From the NCBI GenBank assembly GCA_001557505.1, contig LSAX01000002.1, positions 2,790,001 to 2,854,000 on the forward strand: DNA of 64,000 nucleotides, given 5' to 3'. The stretch is from Reticulascus tulasneorum. Taxonomy: Eukaryota; Ascomycota; Sordariomycetes; Glomerellales; Reticulascaceae. Position numbers and translations under genes: made by a program. Shown here in pieces: positions 10,361 through 21,732 of the stretch (the first letter of the stretch is position 1; each line of letters starts with the position of its first letter). The notes below the pieces were generated by a model. That model did no database searches. It was given only the letters and a program-made list of their open reading frames with translations, and was not told the origin of the DNA.

Positions 10361-13300
10361 AGATCGTATTTGGTAACTACTTACTAATGGCCAGTCATTC
10401 GGCCTACAAGAATTCCAAAGGAAGCGTTAGGCAGGGAAGCCTCAAGCCTCCCTCAGGGTCAAGATTGATCTGGGCTTCGACAGTCTCCAAACCTCATCTC
10501 AATAATCCCGCTCTTCTGTCGGGGCGAGTTGAAAACATCGCGGGATCCAGATACCCCAGGCAAACAGCCCCTTTAATCCTCCCCAGACGTTAACAGTTCC
10601 CTTCAAATTCCAATTTCATGGTTCATCAACAAGGTCCCCACAATTTCCAAATCAACATCACCATGCGACACTCTGATCCCCCCCCTGCTTCGATGATCAC
10701 CATGTCCAGGTGCGAGTTTTCAATTCGTCCGGAGACTTCCCCGTGATAAAAGTTTGCTGCGAAACACTTCGGATGGGCCACAATCCCCTGTACAAATTAT
10801 TCCTCGACCCTATCCTGTGTCTTGCGAGTCCTCATACATATGTACAATACACCCGAATTCTCTTCGAATCTTGCGTCCCAAGGTTCCATACAACGCTCAA
10901 AAGTAGCTGCTAGTTGGGGAACCCAGCGAGATAACCTCCCCCCTTCTCTCTGCAAGGTGGGTATGCGCACCTGATCTGTGGCATCGGCAATGCCTTTTTA
11001 TTTGCTTATCTTCGTTCCACCACGCCTCGTTGGCATTGTCGACGGTGTCATCTTCGTCATTGCTCGCTCCATATGGACGAACGACGGCAGGATCAGGCAC
11101 CCATTGTGTCATCGCCACACAAGACTCCAATTGCTCCCAAATCAAATCACTGAGCATTGTGTGAAACATCAAACTTGCCAGCGGAGGACTACCTCCTCCG
11201 CAACTGGCGTAATGAGCCTCCGAAGAGGTGCATCCGCAGCCTGGTGTGTGGGGAGAAGAACCGATGACCCTCTCCCTAATTGGGAAGTGGCAGAGAAGCC
11301 CTGGCAGAATTCTGGGAGAAAAATGTGAAGCAGGATCAGGGAGCATATCCCCGTCAGACACCAATTTTTTGAACCCCGGCAATACCGACCCTGTTTCTGA
11401 AGCCACGAGTCGTCTCGCGGGATCAACATCTTTGGCAGGGGCAAACCCCAGCATGGTCTCCTTTTAAAAAAAAAAAATTGGACCCGTTCCTGAGTCGAGT
11501 CGTTGACAGTAGCGTCGGCGCATAGTTATTAGCCATCCCATCGGAATTGAGCCCCTGATTCACAACCGTCACCAGAGCCCAACGCAGCTAGCTTGGGGGT
11601 CAAGGAACATACCCAAGCACATCCCCATCCATTCGGCTCTTCCCCTTGAATGGGTCGCCAAGAGCTGTGTGGCAAACGGCTAGGAGAGTTTTGTAGCCCC
11701 AGGATCCGACCATCCGGGTCGACAGAACCTGTCTTCAGACGGACGAGTACGTAGCTCGATGTATCAGCGCCGTCTGACATTTGTGGCCACAATCCCAGCA
11801 CACTGGGTTGGTTGGTTTACGTGCCCGGGTCTCCCACAGATGACCCGCGGTACATAGCCTTTCGGCCAAGATGGGCATCGTAAGATACCTACGGATATTT
11901 GCACGGGGGCTCCGATCCTGGAACGCTCCGGGTTGCCAAAGAGAACATCGCTGCTTGCTTCAAATGAATCCGCTCATCCAGCCTCGCTGATGGCGGTGAA
12001 CGAACATTGGTGGAAGACGGAGTGAAATCGGCGTTGCACAGACTGCAATTTAACCAATGTCCAAGAAAGCCTTCCGAAGGGGCGGTAGGAGAACTCTCGA
12101 CTCCTGGCTGCTGTAAGTTTCATGTTAACTCCCATGGCATTCTGGAAAATGCACCCTGGTTGGCGTCTCGATTTTGACGTTTGTTTGTTTCCCTTGGTTC
12201 TGCATGACATACATACATGTACATTACTTTGACCTCGCACCCCTGCTATAACGAACAGATTCTCGGGCTCGAAGGGCGGCAAACACAAATGAAATACGTC
12301 CTGGGCCTCGGTGTTGAATATCATGGGCGGTTCAAATCGATATTTCACTTCAGAGTCAATCCTGAGAAGCACTCATCATCATCAACAAGTCTACTCACGT
12401 CATTGAGCAATACCACCCACTCGAGGTTTCGATCAACGCAACCACATGATGGCCTCGGCATGCGCTTCGAACTCTGGTTCTGCCGTGTCAGCGGTATGTA
12501 TCTTCGGGGATCCTGGTCAGTGCAGGCGAGCGATAAGGTGGATCAGGCATTTGAGTACTTGCACGGTACATTATAGCAAGCTAGTTCGTTGAACCAGTTA
12601 CCTGTTGTTTCGGCACCAGTTCCGGCAGTCACTGATCTGGCCCAGCGAGATGGTTATATGGAGGTGCTTGGGGCAGCCTTTTGGAAGCGAAGCCATGGAA
12701 CCCGCTAGCCCCCCTTGACCTAGTTCTCATTTGCAAACGCCAATTTCCCTGATGTGATCACCGCCTTTTCAAACTGACCATGGTCCGAGGCTGTCACTTT
12801 TCGACTCCCAGTGCTGGGGGATTCGTTGGCAATTTGCCCTTTCCAAGCTCGTCACTAGCGATGTAGCACCAAACACGCCACGCCAACAACAAGCGCGGAG
12901 TGCATCCGAGCTGTCACCTGTGATCGCCCAACACCATGTCGCCAGCAAGGCACGAGAATGGATCTATGCGCTCTGCTCGTCTCATCATACTCGTCCACTT
13001 ATCATCGACATCCGCAACTCCCGACTCGTCTAGCCCAATGGGTAGTGACCGGATACCGGGTGGCTGTACTCTTCTCCACCGACTGGGGAGAGTCGCGAAG
13101 AGGATTCCTCAGCTAAACCAGCTTATCCGGCTCGCCGCATCAGGCAAGGGGATCCCTGGCGAGAAATGGACAAGGAATATTGAACACAAACGAGAGGATT
13201 CGCGTGGCTCGGAACGTTACCAAACCCCCGGACGTGTGATATTAGCATGCCACATGGCTGGTAGGCAAGTGTCGGGGGTGTCGCCCCTCTAGCTCCTCCC

Positions 13301-15120
13301 AGGTTTGGCACCTGGGGAAGCATTACCGTCCTTGGAGTCGCTTTATACGTATGTATCAGGAGATTGTAACACGCAACAAATCCACTCCTCGTGAAACTTC
13401 ACTCTTCCGACGTTTCTAGCGTCAATAGTTTGCGCAGAGCCCCTTGCCCACATTCGGTCATTTTGCTATAGAAGACAGGCTGTCATATCTGATCACCGGC
13501 TTCCAGGAAGGCTTCCGCACCGCGAAGCAACCCGCAAATGTTGTCCGATGAAGCCCCGACGTTCGTTCAAAGTCGTCAAACTGGGCGACTGGTTCTGTAG
13601 TTTCTGGAACCATGCACAGAGCGCCTCGTTAATGCGCCTGGAACCAGGTACATGCGCCACACTGCAAATCTGTTCTCCAATTCTCTGGGTGCTGGTACGT
13701 GAAATTGGGCCGTCTGTTCTGTACCATAAGTCGTGTGTGCCAAGGAGAAGGTCGATCTCGTTGGAGGATGCCCAACTGGTACTGTACGCCCAAGTTTTTT
13801 CTTTCCTTTTCGGTGGATGTCTTTTTTGGGGGAAACCGTAGGGCCAAAGACCGAACCATCGCACTCAGCGTTATGCCATACATTGATACATTGCAAGTTG
13901 ATCTCTCTGCGAATGATTGATTAGGCTCGAAGTTCTGACTAAGACACATCATCAGGTTCGGTGTTAATCCTGTCAAGTGTCAAACGCGCTCAACACCATG
14001 TGGAGCTGATGTCTTGTCCACCCGAGCATCTACAATATTGCTGATCCTGAGGTCCCTTACTCAACAGGCGACGCGCCCGGAAATACTGGTCTGTCGGGCT
14101 CGTCCGTATTCAGAAGCCACTGGCCGCCTTATGGATGCTTAAAGGTAACAGACACTGCGGTACCTGGACCCAGCCAGCCCATGTGGAATTAGCAAGAGAC
14201 CCTGGCTTTTGTGGGGCCGGTTTGACAGGCCCTCCAAAATCACAACGTTAAGAAGCCATCAAAAGAAGACCAGACCGCCTTCGTACCAGCGTGAACCTCA
14301 GATGGCCACTTTCTGGGACCAGCTAACCGTATGATAGCCATCAGCACATCCAGAACAAGACAAGCCTTGCGTGGCACCATGTATAATGAGCCAAACAAGC
14401 CTAGGTAGTAAACGCTGGGGCATTTCTGCATACATAGTCATACCCCACCGGCCCCCATGCTGCAGAGGGAGACGCAAATAGCTGGGTAATAATTGAGAGC
14501 ATGGCTCCTTGGGTCTGCTCGTGTACGTATTTGCCGGGCTTCTTCCTCCTATCTGTATTGCGCTGGATGTACACACAAACATGGACACGGCTCCATCGCA
14601 GAAAGCCACGCACTGCAAATTGGGCTGGGGTGGCTCCTGCTGACGTTGCGGCGGCGGCGGGCATCCCATCCTCTTTCGCAACTTCGTTGCCCGTCTCGGA
14701 AATCCTTGGGCCGCACTATCTGCGGCCAGTCTCCAAATAAGGATGCATTATTATATCTGAAGCACAAACATCAGACGTCACATCACATTGCAGCTTATAT
14801 GTATGTAGATGTTCGTGGGTCTGGCGTTGAACATTCGCGCCGCATTTTGCATGCAGCGAGCACGGGATCCCTCCTGGAAGTGGCCGGTCATTCAGAGGCA
14901 GAGGCAGCTCACCGATGCTGTGCAAGTTCAAAACGAATGAAGCACACACCAGCAAAACCCTTCCGACTCGTTCAATGGGGCCATTGAATGTTACCCACTG
15001 CCTGCCCCCCAGCGGGTGCCTCAGCAGCTGGATGTATGTAGATATCCGCCCGGACTGTCTTCCGCGGCCCTGGCCAGTTTTCACCGCCTCCTCCATGGAC
15101 GAGAGAGCACCAACGAACGT

Positions 15121-15155
15121 GGTCAGTCAGTCAGTCAGCAGCAGCGGCGGCGGCG
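15121..15155. repeat. Composite microsatellite (GTCA)n-(GCA/GCG)n
   Basis: About four copies of CAGT/GTCA run directly into GCAGCAGCGGCGGCGGCG. It lies in intergenic DNA 1.5 kb upstream of the MFS gene. Confidence 0.75.
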
Positions 15156-15404
15156 CTCTGATCCTCGGCGCTCTGATGCAGGCTCTTTGGGGTGATAAGG
15201 TCCGCGTGCTACAAAGAAAGTTTCCACGTAATATAGGGCACCACACTAACGTCGTTTACCGCCCGCACATCGCATGCAATCGGGCACAGTGGGAGGAAGC
15301 AGTTTAGGTCATTTTTTGCTGCAAGTGCGAGGTTGCAGGGAATACCTTGTTTCCATCTCCATGCTCTTTTGGAGTTTGAGGACCCCCTGGCTCTTTGCCC
15401 TTTT

Positions 15405-15465
15405 TACACAGTACACACATCCATACCACGCACACACACAAACACACACACCAAGCACACAGCAC
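15405..15465. repeat. CA-rich microsatellite
   Basis: Interrupted (CA)n tract with the longest pure stretch at 15431-15440 and a second at 15442-15450. Non-coding. Confidence 0.8.
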
Positions 15466-16612
15466 CCAGCAGTCCGAGTCGGCCCCCTTGTTCCAGCAAG
15501 GCCATGCGACCCAAGTGCCGGGGGTCAGGTTGAGGTGCCACTGGGTCATTCCTATTCGTGTACTCAGAATGTGCTGGCCTAGGTGTCGTCGACTAGGTAG
15601 GTTTGGGCCCGTTGTGTTACCTCCTGGCCAAGTACACGCTACGCAACTCACCTCACCAGGCCTCCCTTTTTTTTTTTCTCCCTCTTCCCATCTGCAACCG
15701 TCCACACCAACCCCAACTCGCAAACGTCTCGCCCACCGACCTTGTCAAGTCGGGTCCACCCCTTGCCCCCTTCCGCAATTATCATGGGGCCGAACACCAA
15801 CTACTCACCGCAAAGGTATCAGCTACGTCTGCTTGTACCTCCTCCACCTCTTGGTATAAGGCAACGGGCTTATGGTCTTGGGGTTAGTTCTATTGACATG
15901 GGCAGGGATTGGATCCACACCTCAAGGAACCCACGCAGTGCCCTGGCCCCACGGCCGTCATGCCGGGAAGTTGGAAACGCTTCCCACGACGTGGACTACC
16001 TACTCGTCGTAACTACCGTTGAGAGGATCGTCCTCGTTGCTTTTCGTGTTAGTCTAACTATGGTCACCGCCGTTCCAATCTTAGATCCAAATTATCTCCG
16101 CGAGCCAGGAATGGTCCCGGTGACCTGTCCCAGCCCAGCTGGGTCTGGGATTGACCCTGGCTGTTGGCATCTCTACCCTCTCGTTACGTCCGCTTCATAA
16201 TAAGTGCTCTGCTTTCCCCGGAAGCTTGCTTGGCTTCCGTATTTTACTTCAGAAGCTTGTCAGCCACATTGTTCAGACAGCTTCTTAGTTCTTGGTTTTG
16301 CTTTTTGTCTTTGACTTTTTTTTCCCAACCCTCCACTAGCTCTTCTCGAAATCCAGACATCTTACTCCTTGTCCACATCCTCTTACAACTGTCCTTGGTT
16401 GTCACCCTCTTCCCACTGCGTGAGAGCTTTGCACGAGCTACCCGATTATCTGCCACAAGAATCCCCGAACCACTCCGCCATCTCGTGCTGCTAGGTCAGC
16501 TTTTCTAACCATTCGATATTTTGCTCTTGCACTGCAGAGCAGCTATCAACCACCTGGGCCGCTTGGACAGGCGCATATGTCGAGCCTTGGAAGGACATAG
16601 CCGGCATTGAAG

Positions 16613-18579
16613 ATGAAAGCATATATGACGATGGGCCGGGGAGCCAGCTCCCCGAATGCTGGGAGCAGGACACCGCCATTTCCTATGAGGCAGATGTTCG
16701 TCCTTGGTAAGTGACTCTATAAGCCAACCTGCGGAGTTACCTGCGAATGAAAGGACTCCTAACTGACGGTTGTGCACCATTAGCTCTTTGCAGGATATGC
16801 GAACCGATTGCCTTTATGTCCATCTTTCCATACATATACTACATGATCGAAGATTTCCACATAACAGACGACAAGAACAAGATTTCAGTGTATGCCGGCA
16901 TGGTCACGTCCGCCTTTACCCTCGCCGAGTTCTCTACGGGTGTGCTGTGGGGAAAATTGAGTGATAAGATTGGACGGAAACCTGTCCTGTTGACTGGCTT
17001 GGCTGGCACAGCTCTCAGCGTCCTGATCTTCGGCTTCGCAAAGAGCCTGCCTGTCGCACTTTTCGCGCGAGCTCTCGGTGGCCTTTTGAACGGGTATGGG
17101 ATTCACGAGAACGCTTTTTGAGTTGTCAGGGGCTGATATGAAAGCAGGAACATCGGCGTACTCCAGACTACTGTTGCAGAGCTGGTAACAGTCAAGGAAC
17201 ACCAACGTATGTCGGAGATCCGCTTGGGTCGAATTGAAGAGGATGCTAACGCAGACCAGCTCGCGCATATACCATTATGCCACTAGTATGGTGTCTTGGG
17301 TAAGTCGAGTTTTCGCGGCTTTGCGATCAAGATCTGGCATTAATATCTAACATTTTTCAGTTCGATAATTGGACCAATGATTGGAGGAGCCCTTGCAAGG
17401 CCATGCATAAGTTACCCAAGCATTTTCTCGCCTGGGACGATATGGGAGCGGTATCCCTACCTTCTACCGAATCTGTTCAGTGCGGCCACCGTCTGCTTCG
17501 GAGTTGTGGTTGGGCTGCTGTTTCTGGAAGAAACGCATGCGGAGAGGAAAGAGAGGAGGGATCCCGGAATCGAGCTCGGAAAGCGCATCACGTCATGGAT
17601 GTCATCAAACAACTGCCAGATCACGGTGAGAAAGGCGGAAAAACAGGCTTTGCTGGACGACGAGCAGCTTCCAGGCTATTGCGCCTCGGAGCATTCATTG
17701 CTAGTGACATCGGATGCAAGTCCCGCTGTTGGGGAATCGCCGGATCGAAACACGTCCACGAGCCCATGGGCAGACCAACCAGCAGATGTGAAGCCTCAAG
17801 TCTTTACTAAACCTGTCGTCCTGAATATCATATCATATGGTATTCTTGCGTTGTAAGTTATCTCTCTTTTTGAGACGCGAAATTGATGCTGACAAAACCG
17901 CAGCCACACAATGACTTTTGATCAGCTGTTTCCTGTGTTCCTCAGCACCGTTCCGCCAAAAGAACATGACTTCAATCTTCCTTTCAAGTTCGTCGACGGA
18001 TTCGGGATGGAGACGAAGGAGATTGGGGTTATCCTGTCCATACAGGGTATCTACTCCATGATCTCGACGGTTTTCATCTTCCCTCTGGTAACCCGGAGGC
18101 TTGGCGCGTTACGACTGTTCAGATTGGTCGCCATATCCTACTTCCTGCTTTATCTGATGACGCCGTATCTCGTTCTCCTGCCCCCGAACATGAGAATGGT
18201 GGGCATATATATCATGGTTATCTGGAAATGCACTTTCTCGACCATGGCGTATCCTAGCAACGCGATTCTGCTCACCAATTCGGCACCGAGCCTGACGTCG
18301 CTAGGAACCATCAACGGGGTCGCAGCTTCAACAGCAAGTCTGTGCAGAGCCTTCGGGCCTACGATTTCAGGGTTCCTCTATGCCATGGGTTTGCAAACCG
18401 GATACTCTGGACTGGCTTGGTGGTGCAGCGGAGCCATCTCGATCATCGGCGCAGTCCTCAGTCTCCAGATAACCGAGCCCCGCGGTCGTTTAGACGAGCC
18501 GGTAGAGGACGTCGAGACGGCGGTCGAGCCAGACGAGGTGGATCAGCTGCTCGCGGACGAAGGGATGAGGAGTCCTTAA
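16613..18579 (+). CDS. Major facilitator superfamily transporter (DHA1, YCR023C/ZIFL type)
   Basis: Six exons, 16613-16706, 16784-17093, 17148-17206, 17260-17299, 17361-17852 and 17904-18579, give 556 aa; all junctions are GT-AG and in phase. The N-terminal cytosolic stretch (GSRTPPFPMRQMFVLALCRI) leads into TM1 (EPIAFMSIFPYIYYMI). The MFS signature motif A, GKLSDKIGRKP, follows TM2 at about residues 87-97. A long hydrophilic loop (about residues 222-315) separates the two six-helix halves, and the second half resumes at FTKPVVLNIISYGIL. The C-terminus is acidic (DEPVEDVETAVEPDEVDQLL). The pattern matches the fungal relatives of yeast YCR023C and plant zinc-induced facilitators, H+-coupled exporters of the vacuole or plasma membrane; the substrate is unknown. 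The start is the first ATG after an in-frame stop. It is isolated, with deserts on both sides, so context gives no clue to its substrate. Confidence 0.9.
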
Positions 18580-19914
18580 AGCCTCGGTTCCGGTTTCATT
18601 CCGCTTCCAGGAATGCCGATTTAATGACTCGATTGACCAATATTATGGGGTGCTAGTTACGGGCGTTCGTTGCAGGGAGAGCAACACATAGAATATCGTT
18701 ACACTGGGAAAATCGGGATAAGAGAAAAAAGGAACAGGGAGGACTTACCAGCCAGCGGCTGGGTCTATCGATGGGATCTCTGATAATTTTTTTGGGTTTA
18801 GATTCTTTCACACAAGCGGGCAGCATCTACCTGTACGAAACCTGGAATGGGCGTTTGGCTATATATCTTGTCAGATTTGGAGCCACGGGAAGAGAAATTT
18901 TGTGATCTTGGTCAGCCGATATCCTGTTTTCATTTGGGTGTTGAGATACCATGGAGCCTGGAGCGAGAGCAAACAATATCAGACGCATATGGAAACTTGG
19001 GCGTGAAAGAGAATAAGGGATTTGGGGATATGTTGTCTCCGAAAGGAAGCATACGCAGTGTGTTTTGTTATTCGATTATTCTGTCTTAATGCTACTACGA
19101 CTGGCCACTTTGGCCTAGAGACTGGTTGTCCCAGTTTCTGGTTTAATGAATACTTGATTTCTTGAAGATGGCATCGATGTCGTATTTCTGGTCTCCCCTC
19201 CCCCCACGGGGCTTCAGGATGCCTGGTCCGATTTATACGGAGGAAGGGGGGTGTTTATTCTAGAAACGTGACCCAGCACCGGCGTCTCGGGAGTGGCGTT
19301 GACAACAGCCGAATGATTGACGAAGTCCAATGTTGAGATGAATCAATGTTGTTCCAGAAACGAAATGGTGTGGCCCGAATGGCTTGTCACCTCGTGTGAC
19401 AGCCACCAGGCCATTGCAGACGAGATCTACGGGGCGCACATCCAAACATGAAAGATGTGCGTACACATGCAGGAGCCCCAAGCATCGATCAAGCCATGGT
19501 AGACCAGGCGAAGCCTGCGCTGGATGAGCCGAATCGTACTATGACGACGCGGTACAGTACGTGGTGCTGCACATTGTGCCGGCATCGGTGCATATGAGAT
19601 GTGTACATGCAGATCTAGGGGGAGGGCGGAGGGGGGAGGGGCGGGGGCCAGGCGGTCGGGAGTGAAGGATAACCTAATTCGATTTGCTTCAATGGTAGCC
19701 TCTCAGCTGATTCATACGAGTTCGGTTTCGTGCTGGGGGCGAGGGGGCCCGTACTCTGCGTGCTTGGGGGATGGAGCGCGCCGATGTGTCCCTGCAACAT
19801 GTGTGGGGTTTCGAAGATGGGGAGGAAATGAGTCAGGAGACTACGTAGGTGCTTCTTCACAGGTTTGGAGGCCTAGCGGTTGGTGGAGATGATCGTGGAA
19901 AACATATACGTGCA

Positions 19915-19966
19915 CATGATGATGATGATGATGATGAGGAGGAGGAGGAGGAGGAGGAGGAGGAGC
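19915..19966. repeat. Trinucleotide microsatellite (GAT)n-(GAG)n
   Basis: About seven GAT/ATG units run directly into about ten GAG units. Read in other frames it gives poly-Ser or poly-Met/Arg peptides that are not genes. Confidence 0.85.
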
Positions 19967-20854
19967 AGGTCCGCTGTTTTCGATAGCATGTCTTCCTACA
20001 GATGTATAACGCTTCTTTATCTGCCACACTCGGCAAGTCTACGTTGTAAGGTAGCCTCGTCAGTTGTTCCCTCTGCACATTCAGGAGGTTTTGGCGTTGG
20101 CTGGCGTGTATGCGGCGGCCTAACGTGACTGATCGACACGACGATTGGAGGCGTTCGTAATGGGGCTGACAGTAATCAACTCTGGTCAGCCGCGCGGGCC
20201 ATTTGGCAATTAGAAGATGCCGTCGGGCAGACCTCGGCAAGGGTTGGAAGGTTTCAGCCCCCGCCCTAAGGTAAGGTAGATGGAACAGATTTGTAGAACG
20301 GATATAGGGACTGGGATGGCAGGATGGGGGGGGACCGAGAGGCGGGATGAACATTGGGTACCGTTCAGACGGTTCGGGTTTTCGAGATCCAAACTCTATT
20401 AGAATGTTGGACAGCCCGTCTTGCGTTTCTTGTCCTGTTTCTAGAAGGGTAAATAAATAAGGCGGCAAGTAGGTAGGTTGCATGTCGGTCCACACATTAT
20501 GCTACATACTGTTCGTACTGTAGCCATCAGAGACAGATAACAAAAGACGGAGGCTAAATTGCTAGTTCGACTTGATGAGGAGGGGATCGCGGCCCTAATC
20601 AAATTGATGCTGGCCTACGACTCCAGCCCTAACGCGCTGAAGAATCGGTTTGCGAAGGAATCCATTGGCGCACATCGTTATATGCGCAGGATAGGTAGCT
20701 AACATGTGCTATGGAATTAGTTAGTTGGCTGGCAACTGGATGTGGTTTGTTGGTTGGAAACACACGCGCGTACATAATGTACCTCACCACGAGCCAAGGC
20801 ACATTTGATACCGCATCACCCATCAGCCCTGGTGATGGTCGCCCGGGCCGTAGG

Positions 20855-20879
20855 TTTGTAAGTAAAGTAAGTAAAGTAG
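20855..20879. repeat. GTAAGTAAA short tandem repeat
   Basis: GTAAGTAAAGTAAGTAAAGT, two and a half copies of a 9 bp unit, in intergenic DNA. Confidence 0.6.
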
Positions 20880-21441
20880 CGGTGATATCCAGTGGCAAGT
20901 ACGGGTACCTCGGCAGGCCTACAGTACATACCTACCGCCATATAGATAATCAATATGTAGTGACCTGCCTACCCTACATAGATTGGTTGCGGCGTGGGGG
21001 GTTTGGCACTGGCGAAAGATTGCCCGACCCATGAACCTCAGCAGTAAGCTGGCACTGAGGCGGGAAGAGCTCCCATTTACGGGCTAGCGGCCAGCTGGCG
21101 CATTCCATGATGCAGTGCGGGGGGCCAGTTAAACATCCCTGAGATATCGCTGCATAAAAACTCCCTTATCAGTTACCTTGGCCCAAATCCACGCATCCGT
21201 ATTGGTCACTCTGTCGTCTAGATCTGGGCACTGGGGTCGGGGGGATCGAAAGCGTGAATTTATTCCTCTTCTTTCCAAAGGCGCTCTCCTTTCGGTCTTT
21301 TTTTTTTTGGTTTGCTATTCCTAGAGTCAGGAGAAATACGTGAATCAATCTTCCCTCTACATTGACGAGCCCTACACATGTCCATCTGCTGTAACCCGCC
21401 GGCTCGACTCGTCTAAATTCGGCCGTCCTGTTGTTATCTCG

Positions 21442-21460
21442 CCCCCCCCCCCCCCCCCCC
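21442..21460. repeat. Poly-C tract (19 bp)
   Basis: Nineteen consecutive C bases about 270 bp before the start of the zinc-cluster regulator, hence in or near its promoter. Confidence 0.85.
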
Positions 21461-21685
21461 GGTGCTCCACCGTGACCGCTATTCCCTCGGCGATGCTGGC
21501 AGTTGTATGATGGGTGGAGTTCCAGCCTGCGAACCGAGATAGTCTTGAGATAGTGGTGTCTGGGCCCTTGTAAGTTTGGTCGCGTGCCTCTCCGACATCT
21601 TTTCTTCCTCCAGCTGATCGTCTGCTCTTTGGGAGCTCCTGCAGATTCCTTGGCATATCATTCAACCTGACCGGAATCATCCCCC

Positions 21686-21706
21686 ATGCCATCGTGCGGT
21701 ATATAA
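21686..21706 (+). promoter_or_regulatory. Possible 6-codon upstream ORF
   Basis: ATG CCA TCG TGC GGT ATA TAA lies 26 bp before the start codon of the zinc-cluster gene. If the transcript begins upstream of 21686, this uORF would be met first by scanning ribosomes and could damp translation. The same bases contain TATATAA; if that is a TATA box the uORF would not be transcribed. The two readings exclude each other. Confidence 0.35.
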
Positions 21707-21732
21707 CGCCCCATCAAGGCTTACCGCCCAGA

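Larger units (their letters stand above)
5232..16612. other. 11.4 kb gene desert
   Basis: No reading frame here shows a recognisable domain, a convincing splice-joined exon series or a signal peptide. The longest frames (for example 11454-10897 minus and 15742-16200 plus) have compositions typical of chance ORFs. Landmarks: a 14 bp perfect palindrome at 6234-6247, a C13 tract at 9611-9623, a cluster of TACCT/AGGTA motifs at 10231-10360, an A12 tract near 11466, a GTCAG plus GCGGCG repeat at 15121-15155 and a CA-rich tract at 15405-15465. The last 400 bp (16200-16600) is CT-rich, as expected for promoter and leader of the transporter gene that follows. Base composition is not obviously AT-rich, so heavily RIP-mutated transposons are not evident. 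Confidence 0.6.
18580..21732. other. Intergenic region, 3.2 kb
   Basis: No supported gene. It holds the 3' flank of the transporter gene, a TGA/GAG trinucleotide tract (19915-19966), short AGGTA-type motifs at about 20265-20280, a GTAAGTAAA repeat (20855-20879), a C19 tract (21442-21460) and the promoter of the zinc-cluster gene. Long frames at 19857-20495 (minus) are products of the trinucleotide tract. Confidence 0.6.

Noticed and set aside
10897..11454. 185-codon minus-strand frame in the first desert
   Set aside because: No domain, low-complexity or hydrophobic pattern, and no splice-linked neighbours. The start is followed by composition like the surrounding non-coding DNA.
13493..13976. 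Overlapping minus-strand frames in three phases
   Set aside because: Several frames are open at once, none has a recognisable motif, and there are no consistent exon boundaries. Chance ORFs are more likely.
15742..16200. 152-codon plus-strand frame upstream of the MFS gene
   Set aside because: Lies in CT-rich leader-like sequence, does not join in phase with the transporter exons, and has no conserved motif.
19857..20495. 212-codon minus-strand frame with poly-Ser
   Set aside because: Its length depends on the GAT/GAG microsatellite; no conserved sequence on either side.
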